Assembly (NCBI GenBank): GCA_034432155.1
Contig: DAOUCP010000064.1
Location: 1 to 42,365 of the forward strand
Source of the DNA: DAOUCP01 sp034432155
GTDB lineage: Bacteria > Chloroflexota > Anaerolineae > Epilineales > Epilineaceae
DNA length: 42,365 nucleotides
Reading direction: 5' to 3'
The position numbers and the translations under genes are program-made. How positions within the stretch are numbered: position 1 is the first letter of the stretch; every line of letters begins with the position of its first letter. The notes beneath the pieces were generated by a model. It did no database searches. It was not told the origin of the DNA and saw only the letters and a list, made by a program, of their open reading frames with translations. Shown here piece after piece: positions 20,290 through 27,925 of this stretch.

Positions 20290-21368
20290 GCCGCCACCAC
20301 ATTGGGGCGCGGCATCGCCACGGCCGACAGAAGCGCCCGCCGCAACCCGTAGGTGTCGCCGTAGCGCGCGTGGTTGACCCACGCCCTCACACTGGCATTA
20401 ACGTCCTCCAAGGTGATGCGTCCGGCGCCGTAGGCCTCCCGTAGGTGGGCAAGCCGACGGCGGTAGTAGACCACCTTGCCGCGCTTCAGGCGGCGGTGGT
20501 CGGGAAAGACCAGGAAGCCCAGGAACGGTACGCCTTCCGTCACCGGTCGCGGCTGGGCCCGCTCCTCGTGAATGGTGAGCCGTAAGCCGCGCATATGCTG
20601 AACAACGGCCGATCGCCAGTCGTGCAGTGTCCGGCGGTCGTCGCTGAAGAGCAGGAAGTCGTCGACGTAGCGGACGTAGCCAGGGCAGCGCAGCTCTCGT
20701 TTGACGAAGTGGTCCAGCCCATCCAGATAAACGTTCGCCCAGAACTGCGAGGTTAGGTTTCCGATGGGCAGACCACGCGGACGATTCACAGCGAAGAGGT
20801 CGTCACCGGGGAACCACACCATGTCGTATTCCTCCGCCAACACGCCCTCGCCGCTGGCCAGGATTCGGTCGACCAGCCACAACGCCTCGCGGTCGCCGAT
20901 CCGGCGGGCGATGCGGCGGTGGAGGATCTCGTGGTCGATGCTGGGGAAGTATTGACGGACATCGCAGGGCAAGACGTAGCGGTAGCGCCTCAGGAAATGC
21001 GTGCAACGATCGAGTGCCCGGTGCGTCCCTTTGCCGATGCGGTTGGCGTAGCTGTCATCGATGAACCCGCGCTCCAGAAGCGGCCCGATGACGTTGCACA
21101 GGGCGTGGTGGACAACCCGGTCACGGAACGGCGCGGCTGAAATGAGCCGCCGCTTGGGCTCATGGATCCTGAAGGAACGATACGCGCCGGGCTGGTAACG
21201 GTGGCTGACCAGTTCGGCTTGGAGCCGCAGCAGATTGGCCTCCAATTGATACTCGAAGGCGGCTACCTCCGATCGACGCCGTTTGCCCTTTCTCGCCTTG
21301 CGCCACGCCAGGTAAAGGTTCTCGAAACTGCAAATCGAGGGGTACAAGTTGCGATACGACCTTGCCAT
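20286..21368 (-). CDS. DGR reverse transcriptase
   Basis: The 360-residue product copies the TR RNA into adenine-mutated cDNA that replaces the VR. RT motifs appear in order: 'RDRVVHHALCNVIGPLLERGFIDDSYANRIGKG' region (motifs 1-2), 'CDVRQYFPSIDH' (motif 3, Asp136), 'LPIGNLTSQFWAN' (motif 4, residues 200-212) and 'YVRYVDDFLLFSDD' (motif 5, catalytic Asp236-Asp237). The SQ ending of motif 4 replaces the QGxxxSP of retroviral and group II intron enzymes and is diagnostic for DGR enzymes. There is no maturase or endonuclease domain. The ATG at 21368 has GAGG nearby upstream. The gene lies 151 bases after the target gene stop and overlaps avd by four bases. Confidence 0.96.
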   Translation of the reverse strand: MARSYRNLYPSICSFENLYLAWRKARKGKRRRSEVAAFEYQLEANLLRLQAELVSHRYQPGAYRSFRIHEPKRRLISAAPFRDRVVHHALCNVIGPLLERGFIDDSYANRIGKGTHRALDRCTHFLRRYRYVLPCDVRQYFPSIDHEILHRRIARRIGDREALWLVDRILASGEGVLAEEYDMVWFPGDDLFAVNRPRGLPIGNLTSQFWANVYLDGLDHFVKRELRCPGYVRYVDDFLLFSDDRRTLHDWRSAVVQHMRGLRLTIHEERAQPRPVTEGVPFLGFLVFPDHRRLKRGKVVYYRRRLAHLREAYGAGRITLEDVNASVRAWVNHARYGDTYGLRRALLSAVAMPRPNVVAA

Positions 21369-21413
21369 AGGACCTCACTTTCCTTGGAGTCGGAACCACG
21401 AAGAAACAAAACT

Positions 21414-21432
21414 GAGGGGGCTCTGCCCCCTC
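21414..21432 (-). terminator. hairpin between VR and the reverse transcriptase gene
   Basis: A perfect 8-base stem (GAGGGGGC / GCCCCCTC, three-base loop) is followed on the minus strand by AGTTTTGTTTC, the look of an intrinsic terminator for the target gene. Hairpin or cruciform elements just after VR also promote homing in some DGRs; this one lies 61 bases past the VR end, farther than in the Bordetella phage element. Confidence 0.6.
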
Positions 21433-21493
21433 GGGCTCCCCCGCCCACCCAGAAACCAGAACTCCAGCAACCAGAAGCTCAACTACCCGGTGG

Positions 21494-21610
21494 AAGGGCA
21501 CACCAACCGCAACCCGAGGTTATTGTACGCGAGGTCGGGCAGGTCGAAGGGTGTTGCTACGGTACGCGGGGCGGGCGTCCGGGGCCCCGTTGAGCCACGA
21601 GCCGCCCCGC
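21494..21610 (-). repeat. DGR variable repeat (VR)
   Basis: This 117-base stretch covers the last coding part of the target gene and 26 bases past its present stop. Against TR it has 17 A-to-other changes (to C, T and G in mixed proportion), no change at any non-adenine, and one 7-base insertion (CGACCTG at about 21537-21543). The insertion resembles the already mutated sequence just downstream (CGACCTC), not the TR, so it looks like slippage on mutated DNA. It shifts the frame to an early TAA at 21522-21520. Confidence 0.95.
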
Positions 21611-24600
21611 CACACGCGAGCGATACTTGGCGGCGCCGCCACGTCCTCCCGCCCGTCCGTCGCGTCGTATGGGTACCGGTAGCCTACCTCCGCCTCCTCG
21701 CTAGTGTCCTCCCCCCACAGACTCGACGTCCACTCGGCGACGTTCCCGCCCAGATCCGCCACCCCTTCCGGCGTGTCCCCTTCCGGAAACACCCCCACCG
21801 GCGTCGGCCGCCGCACGTGCGTCTCCCATGTATTCGCCCGCAGCCGATCGTACCCATCCCCCCACGCGTACGCCCGCCCCTCCTTCCCCCGCGCTGCCGC
21901 CTCCCACTCCACCTCCGTCGGCAGCCGCACCACAACACCCGCCTGCGCCGACAACCACCTGCAGTACGCCCGCGCCTCGTACCAGCTCACCCCCACCACC
22001 GGCTGCGACAGCCGGTTGAAACGCTCGTCCCTCCAAAACGCCGGCTCCGTCCGCCGCTTCGGCTGCCAGTGCCCATCCAACGCCCGCTCGAACGCCTCCT
22101 CGTCCAGCGCCAGCCAGCCCCGCCAGCGCTCGATCGCCGCCTCGTTCGGGAACAGCCCCTCCTCCACCATCCGATCGAACAGCGTCGGGTCAGCCTTGAA
22201 ATGCCGGTACCAATAGCGGTTGTTCCGCTTCGCCCCCTCGTTGGCCAGCTCCCCCCGCTGCCAGCGCTTCGCATCGGCCGTGTCCCACCACCGCTCGTCC
22301 TTGTAGCCCCCCGCGTGCAGGAAGCATGCCCACTCGGCATTCGTCACCGGGAACTGCCCGATCCGGAACGGCGCGATTTCCACCTCGTGCCGCGGCATGT
22401 GGTCCGTTTCTGTGGTGCGCTCGCCCGTGCGCGGAGCCGTCCACTCGATCGGCGCATCCTCGCCGATCGGGTACACCCCGCCGGGGATCTCGATCCACGG
22501 CGGCCACAGGTACTCCCCATCCGGCCCTTGCCGCCGCTCGTAGCGCGGGTCCCCCAGCTCGCCCAACGCGTAGCCGCACGCGATCCGGTCCCGCAGGTCC
22601 GCCGCCCGATCCCGGCTGCGCCGCACCAGCGCCCAGCGTAGCTCCTCCAGAAACGCCGCCGACAGCCGCGCCCCCACCTCCCCTTGGGCCGCCATCCGCC
22701 CCGCCAGCGCCAGGTTCGCCTCCAGCAAGGAGCCCACGAATGCCGTCGCGTCCCCCGTCATCGCCGCCGCCAAGGCCGCCGTCTCCTCCCAGCCCGTCTG
22801 CGGCAAGAGCGGCAAGGGGTCCGCCGGGGCGAGGGCGTCCATCACTTCCTCTACGCTCGGCCTAATCTCCACCGCCCGCCACGGCCGGCTCACCAGCTCC
22901 GCCACCCGCTCCGGCGCCCCCGCCAGCGCCCGACCGGCAAAGTACTCCTGCACCAACTGGTGCACGTACATGAGCTCCTCAGCGCCTACGTCTTCGTCCA
23001 GCACCGCCAGCGCTTCGCCCGCCGCTACGATCGCCTCGGCGTCGGGATGGTCCAACATGGCGAGTGCCGTGGCCAGGTCGATCCGCACTTGCGAGCGCTC
23101 GCCGTCGGCCGCCCGTTCCTGCATCCGGTTCGCCAGCGCCGCAAGCTTCGGCACCAGCGGACCACGCTCCGGCAAGTCATACGGCGTCTTCCACTCCACG
23201 AGCGAGCGACTCAGCCGTTTCACGTCACGGACATTTAGCACCAGCCCCGGAGCAAAGAGGGCGTTGCCTTGCTCCACCTCCCGCCGCAGCGCCTGCCGCA
23301 CGAACCCGGTGAACAGCGCTGCCCGATCCGCCGGAACCTCCCCCGTCTGTTCCACCTGCGCCACCAAGAGCGACAGAAAGTAGGGGCTCCGTACCACCTC
23401 CAGCAGGGGCTTGCCCCTTAGCTTCAACCACGTCTCCGGCCACCGCACCGGGCTGTAGAGCCTCAGGAACTCCACCACCTGCTCGTCGGAAAGCGGCTCG
23501 ATCCGAACCTGCGGCACCGGCAGCGCTGACGTGGAGAGCGGCGCCGAGTAGTCCAGCGTCCGGCAGCTGAACACCACCCGGTTGCCGGGGTGCTCGGCCA
23601 CCAGCTTCTGCAGCCACCGCTTCCACGCCTGCACGTGCTGGTGCATCTCCCCCTCGCTCGACGCCGGCATCTCGTTCAAGCCGTCCAAGAGCAAGATCAT
23701 TCGCCCCTCGTCGAGGAGATCCTCGAGCGGCGGCAAGGCCGGAAAACGCGCTCTCCACCGCTCCGCCAGCCACTGCCCGGGCGCTGGGTTCGGCTCGTCG
23801 GGCCTGTCCGGAGCATACCGGGGCGCATACTGGTTCAGGGGGATGAAGAAGCTGACCGTGTCCCGCTCATCCTCCCCTCGCAAAGCGCGGATGGCCGTCT
23901 CCACGTCCAAGTGCCTGAGCAGCGTGCTCTTGCCACCCCCCGGCGGACTCAGCACCACCACTGCCGGGTCGGTAACGTTTTCCAGCAACACCCCGAGGTC
24001 GCGGTAGCGTTCCTCCTTTGCCTGCCACCGACCGTGCACAGCTTCCTCGCCCTGGTCGACGAGCAGCGTCAGCTCCACGAACCGTCCATCCAGCCGGTAC
24101 CGCGGCTGGCTCCACTCGGCGATGCGCGCCAGGCGGTACTCGCCGAGGTCAGTGGGCCGGCTCGCCATGAGCAGCTGCACTTCGCGCGGGTCCAGCGCCA
24201 CCTGCCGGTCGTCGCTGCGGATCGCCGCCCGCATCTGCGAGAGGATTTCGCTGCGTCTGCGCTCGCTACCCGTCTCGTCGACGATGACCCGCTCGCCCGG
24301 GCTCAGCCGAGCTGCCGTCTGCAACGGCTCCGCCACTTCGGGCAGGCCGGGAGCCAGGACCTGCCAGATGTGTTCGGAGTAGCGTAGGTCCCGCAACCGG
24401 TGCTGGCCACGGTCTCGTAGCGTCACGCCCTCCGGCAGCGAATCCCGCACCAGTTCGCAGGCTGCATTCGACAGCAGGATCTGCCCGCCGCGCCCGGCCG
24501 CCATCAGCCGAGCCGTCCGGTTGAGCGCCGGCCCAAAGTAGTCGCCGCCGCGCGCCTCGGCGGAGCCAGCGTGGATGCCGATCCGGACTTTCAGGTCGCC

Positions 24601-25341
24601 GAACTGCGGGCCGAACCTACGCCAGTTCTCGGTCTCCAGCGCTCGCTGGGCATCGATGGCCGCTTCGAGCGCCGGCCTTGGCTCCGTGAATGCCGCGCAG
24701 AACGCATCGCCCACGGTCTTGAAGACCTCGCCGCCGTGCCCCTCGATCGCGACGCGCAGGATCGCATCGTGGCGGGCGAGCGCCTTCGACATCGTGTCGG
24801 GCTGCTCTTCCCATCGCTTCGTCGAGCCCTCGATGTCGGTAAAGAGGAACGTTCGCGTCCCCGTGGGCTGGGTAACCGGTGCGAGCCACTGCTCTAGCGC
24901 CTGTATTAGCCGCTCGATGTCGCCACGAAAGTCAGGATCCGGCCGCACCGGCATCCCGTTCTTGTCTGCGAGCCCGGCCAGGCTCTCCAGCAGCTCTTCC
25001 TTGGCCGGCATGGTCGCCCCATGCACCAGAAGCGGTATGACAGGTCCGCCGGGGCGCAAGGCCGTCTCCACCTCCAGCCGCACGAAGTCCTCGGGGTCCT
25101 CGAGCCGCCGTCGGCCAGCGTTGTCCGTGATGGCCAGCCAGCGAGGGCCGATCGTTACCAGCACCGCCGCGCACCCCTTCAGGGCCCGCTCGATGTGCTC
25201 CGGGAAGGTAGCCCCGACGGGAATGCTGGACACGTCCATAAAGACCGACTGTGGCCCAAAGTGGGCGGTCAGGGCATCGCGGATGCGCCCCGACACATCC
25301 GCGCTGTCTTCCCGCCGATAGCTGAGGAAGATGTAAGCCAT
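21520..25341 (-). CDS. DGR target: TIR - nucleotide cyclase - NACHT - FGE/C-type-lectin receptor
   Basis: The 1273-residue product joins four modules. Residues 1-135 are a TIR domain (MAYIFLSYRRED; probable NADase Glu90 in 'RLEVETAL'). Residues ~163-330 are a class III cyclase: metal Asp169 and Asp212 ('FTDIEGST', 'VGDAF'), Asn274/Arg278 ('NRTARL'), and Lys208/Asp267, which favour ATP as substrate. Residues ~455-800 are a NACHT/STAND ATPase (Walker A 'PPGGGKSTLL', Walker B 'LLLDGLNEMP'). Residues ~945-1273 are a formylglycine-generating-enzyme-like, C-type-lectin-fold domain ('EIPGGVYPIG', 'PVTNAEW', 'GGNVAEWTSSLWGED', 'WRGGSW'). The VR encodes its tip. The ATG at 25341 is preceded by GAGGT and starts the TIR strand. 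A 7-base insertion makes the protein end PARPRVQ; without it the frame would end LGLRLVCPSTG, the conserved last strand. Confidence 0.93.
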   Translation of the reverse strand: MAYIFLSYRREDSADVSGRIRDALTAHFGPQSVFMDVSSIPVGATFPEHIERALKGCAAVLVTIGPRWLAITDNAGRRRLEDPEDFVRLEVETALRPGGPVIPLLVHGATMPAKEELLESLAGLADKNGMPVRPDPDFRGDIERLIQALEQWLAPVTQPTGTRTFLFTDIEGSTKRWEEQPDTMSKALARHDAILRVAIEGHGGEVFKTVGDAFCAAFTEPRPALEAAIDAQRALETENWRRFGPQFGDLKVRIGIHAGSAEARGGDYFGPALNRTARLMAAGRGGQILLSNAACELVRDSLPEGVTLRDRGQHRLRDLRYSEHIWQVLAPGLPEVAEPLQTAARLSPGERVIVDETGSERRRSEILSQMRAAIRSDDRQVALDPREVQLLMASRPTDLGEYRLARIAEWSQPRYRLDGRFVELTLLVDQGEEAVHGRWQAKEERYRDLGVLLENVTDPAVVVLSPPGGGKSTLLRHLDVETAIRALRGEDERDTVSFFIPLNQYAPRYAPDRPDEPNPAPGQWLAERWRARFPALPPLEDLLDEGRMILLLDGLNEMPASSEGEMHQHVQAWKRWLQKLVAEHPGNRVVFSCRTLDYSAPLSTSALPVPQVRIEPLSDEQVVEFLRLYSPVRWPETWLKLRGKPLLEVVRSPYFLSLLVAQVEQTGEVPADRAALFTGFVRQALRREVEQGNALFAPGLVLNVRDVKRLSRSLVEWKTPYDLPERGPLVPKLAALANRMQERAADGERSQVRIDLATALAMLDHPDAEAIVAAGEALAVLDEDVGAEELMYVHQLVQEYFAGRALAGAPERVAELVSRPWRAVEIRPSVEEVMDALAPADPLPLLPQTGWEETAALAAAMTGDATAFVGSLLEANLALAGRMAAQGEVGARLSAAFLEELRWALVRRSRDRAADLRDRIACGYALGELGDPRYERRQGPDGEYLWPPWIEIPGGVYPIGEDAPIEWTAPRTGERTTETDHMPRHEVEIAPFRIGQFPVTNAEWACFLHAGGYKDERWWDTADAKRWQRGELANEGAKRNNRYWYRHFKADPTLFDRMVEEGLFPNEAAIERWRGWLALDEEAFERALDGHWQPKRRTEPAFWRDERFNRLSQPVVGVSWYEARAYCRWLSAQAGVVVRLPTEVEWEAAARGKEGRAYAWGDGYDRLRANTWETHVRRPTPVGVFPEGDTPEGVADLGGNVAEWTSSLWGEDTSEEAEVGYRYPYDATDGREDVAAPPSIARVWRGGSWLNGAPDARPAYRSNTLRPARPRVQ

Positions 25342-25415
25342 GGCCGCACCTCGCACTTGCCGGCCCCAATCCGTGCCGCAGCCTCCCTGAGGGGGCACCG
25401 CGCCGACGCGCCCGC

Positions 25416-25445
25416 ATGATGCACTCCGGCTGCGTAAGGCGTCAA
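25416..25445 (-). promoter_or_regulatory. possible promoter for the DGR target gene
   Basis: On the minus strand TTGACG (25445-25440) and CATCAT (25421-25416) are 18 bases apart, giving a leader of about 70 bases to the ATG at 25341. Confidence 0.4.
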
Positions 25446-25670
25446 TCCGTCGGACGTTCACTTGGCCAAAGGCAAAGGGGACAGTCCGGCCGCGGCGGCG
25501 GCCCCGGGAGCGGCCGCTCAGTCGGAGACGGGGCTGTAAGTCTGGTTATGCGGTGGACGTCCAGGCCAGCGGGTACCCAAGAATCCTGGGCCGCCCAGCC
25601 GATGCTGGCGAACGGCCGTTAGGCGCTTGCTGCCAACTTCCGGGAGCGAAGCTGTCTTGCGCCGCCAACC

Positions 25671-25775
25671 TGTGCGACGGCCCAGCAACCTGTCCGACGG
25701 CCCGCGGCAACCTCTCCGACGATCCGCCCAGCTCTCCCACGGCCCAGGAGACTCTCCGACGGGGCGACGGCACCC
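25671..25775. repeat. degenerate tandem repeat, 20-22-base unit, in spacer 25342-25843
   Basis: Five consecutive copies of T(G/C)T(C/G)CGACGGCCC-like units start at 25671, 25691, 25713, 25733 and 25753. The remainder of the 502-base spacer holds the possible promoter at 25416-25445 and nothing else I can support. Confidence 0.65.
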
Positions 25776-25843
25776 CACTGCCGCTGGGCCGCACTGGGCC
25801 GACCTTTCTCGGGCCGCGGAGAAGACCCGCTGGCCATTCCCCG

Positions 25844-27613
25844 CTAGCGGGCGTCCTTCCCCGCCACGTCCTCGCCCAACCACACGCCGCCCACGAGCTC
25901 AACTTCGAGCCCCAAGGCCGCCCGCAGCAGATCGCTGTTGCGGCTGGCGTCCCACAGCTCGACGCTGGCGTCGCCATCGGACAGCGCCTCGATCTGCACC
26001 CAGCCACCGGCCAGGTCCAGATGACAGCGCACGTCGCGCACCACCTGGCTATGTCCTCTCTCCAGGAATTCGGCCAGACGCAACATGGCCGCCAGCGGCG
26101 TCAACGCCTTGCGGTCGGCGGGCGTCAACAGCGGCGCCCACTCGCCGGCCTTGGGGCTGCCTCGGCGGTGATAGCGCGTGAGCAACGCAATGAAAGCCAG
26201 TTCCTGCGGGGCATAGCCGGGTAGCCCGCTGTTGATGATGATATAGGCGGAATGATGGTGATGGTAGTAGAAGTCGATACTCACGCCGATGTCGTGCAGG
26301 ATGCCCGCCGCCCACAGCAGATCGCGGTAACGGGGATCAAGGCGATGCGCCGGCTGGAGTTGGTCGAACAGCCGCAGGCTGAGCGCCGTGACGTGCTGGG
26401 TGTGGGTGTTGAGGCTGTCGAAGTTCCGCGCCAGATTGAGCACGCTGAAGCGCCGCAAGTCGGTGAAGACCGGCTGCGCCTGGTGGGCCAGGAAGCGCTC
26501 GTAGAACACGCCCTCGCGCAGGCCCTGCTGACTCACGACGATCTGCCCGAAGCCACTGTGCGTCAACAGCGCCGCATACGCCAACGCGCCGCTCTGGATG
26601 ATGTCGGCGCGCTGCTCGTCCAGACCCGGCAGCCGGCTGCGTTCCTTGGCCGTCATCCGCCACAGGCGATCGGCCCATTGCTGCACCGTCTCGGCCCGCA
26701 GGGCGTAGCCGTGCACGCCGTGCAGCGGATAGTTGTGCGCCATCTGGTCCATCTTGGCCAGGTTGCGGATGGTGCCGCCGACGCCCACCAACGAATCGCC
26801 CGGCTGCGCCTTGAACCAGCCCAACGGTGCCAACTGCTCGGCCAGGAAACCACGCAAGGCCTCGACGTCGGCTGGCCGCGCGCGCTCGAACCCCAGAAAC
26901 AGATCGCTCAGCCGCAGCGCGCCCAAAGGCAAGCTGACGCCACGGCCGGGGAGTCCCTCGCGGACGTCGACGATCTGCGCACTGCCCCCGCCAAGATCGA
27001 TCACGAAACCCTGACGAATCCCTGTGCCGTTAATCGCCCCCAGAGCGCCGTAGTATCCCTCCTCGGCGCCAGAGAGCAGGCGCGTCTGCCAGCCGGTGAG
27101 GCTGCGCACGCGCGCCAGGAACGACTCCCCGTTGCACGCGTCGCGCACGGCGCTGGTAGCCGTCATGACCACGTCGTCGATGCGCGATGCCTGGCACAGC
27201 ATGTGGAACATGCCCATGGCGCGCAGCGCCCGGTCGATGGCCCCGGCGCGCAGCACCATGTTGGCGCCCATGCCCTCGCGCAGCCGCACCACCTCCCGGA
27301 CTTCGTCGATTAGATGAAAGCGCAGGCCTGGCTCGTAGTCATAGACCACCAGGCGGGTCTTGTTGGAGCCTAGGTCGATGATGGCAATGCGCTGCGAAGC
27401 CGGTCGGGCCGCTGACGGCGTAGAGAGCACGGCATTGGGCTGGGGCGACACCACGGAAGCACGCACGCCACTTACTCCTGGCCTGAACAGCTTGCGACCC
27501 AGGCGTGGGAGGCCGGCTGCATCACCCAGGACGACAGCGCTGCGGTCCCCGCCACCGGTTCGTGGCGCAAGGCCGCCGGGCGACGCCGCCGCAGCCCGCT
27601 CAGGCCCGGGCAT
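25844..27613 (-). CDS. Ppx/GppA-family phosphatase with C-terminal HD domain
   Basis: The 589-residue product is an exopolyphosphatase / pppGpp phosphatase relative of the ASKHA fold. After a ~70-residue Ala/Gly/Pro/Arg-rich N-terminus comes 'IAIIDLGSNKTRLVVYD' (phosphate-1 loop, Asp80), then 'VMTATSAVRDACNG', 'LLSGAEEGYYGALGA', 'GFVIDLGGGSAQIVDV' (phosphate-2 loop) and 'LVGVGGTIRNLAKM'. The C-terminal half is an HD-type domain with 'AAGILHDIGVSIDFYYHHHHSAYIII'. The family hydrolyses polyphosphate or the stringent-response alarmone; which one applies here is not visible. The ATG at 27613 has GGAG six bases upstream. A later GTG near codon 55 would trim the low-complexity N-terminus. It is transcribed divergently from glnE. 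Confidence 0.88.
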   Translation of the reverse strand: MPGPERAAAASPGGLAPRTGGGDRSAVVLGDAAGLPRLGRKLFRPGVSGVRASVVSPQPNAVLSTPSAARPASQRIAIIDLGSNKTRLVVYDYEPGLRFHLIDEVREVVRLREGMGANMVLRAGAIDRALRAMGMFHMLCQASRIDDVVMTATSAVRDACNGESFLARVRSLTGWQTRLLSGAEEGYYGALGAINGTGIRQGFVIDLGGGSAQIVDVREGLPGRGVSLPLGALRLSDLFLGFERARPADVEALRGFLAEQLAPLGWFKAQPGDSLVGVGGTIRNLAKMDQMAHNYPLHGVHGYALRAETVQQWADRLWRMTAKERSRLPGLDEQRADIIQSGALAYAALLTHSGFGQIVVSQQGLREGVFYERFLAHQAQPVFTDLRRFSVLNLARNFDSLNTHTQHVTALSLRLFDQLQPAHRLDPRYRDLLWAAGILHDIGVSIDFYYHHHHSAYIIINSGLPGYAPQELAFIALLTRYHRRGSPKAGEWAPLLTPADRKALTPLAAMLRLAEFLERGHSQVVRDVRCHLDLAGGWVQIEALSDGDASVELWDASRNSDLLRAALGLEVELVGGVWLGEDVAGKDAR

Positions 27614-27747
27614 GGTACTCTCCGTCGAAGAAGCGCGCAAGATGGGTGCCCGCGCAGCGGGAGCCGCGCGACGTCTTTGCCGAGCACCGATGCTTCCGCC
27701 GGCCCGCACTACTGTCGGCGCAACGCCTCCTCTCGCCGATTGTCGGC

Positions 27748-27776
27748 TTGCCACACGTCCCCGGCGGCACCAGAAT
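27748..27776 (+). promoter_or_regulatory. possible promoter of glnE
   Basis: TTGCCA (27748-27753) and CAGAAT (27771-27776) are 17 bases apart in the 312-base gap between the divergent genes. Initiation near 27783 lies upstream of both candidate glnE starts. Confidence 0.4.
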
Positions 27777-27925
27777 AGGCCATGAGCTCGCGGGATGGAA
27801 GCGACCCACCGAGGCGGAACGCGCGCTTGCCATCCGCGTGATCTGTTGCGCTGTTGAGCGAAATCGATCCAACGTCTGCCGCAGCCCGTCCTGGCGACTT
27901 CGCACACGAGGGTGCGCCGCCGAGC

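Noticed and set aside
25671..25775. Possible CRISPR array
   Set aside because: Units are contiguous 20-22-base degenerate copies without unique spacers, and no cas genes are present. The same applies to the arrays near 4.3, 35.5 and 36.6 kb.
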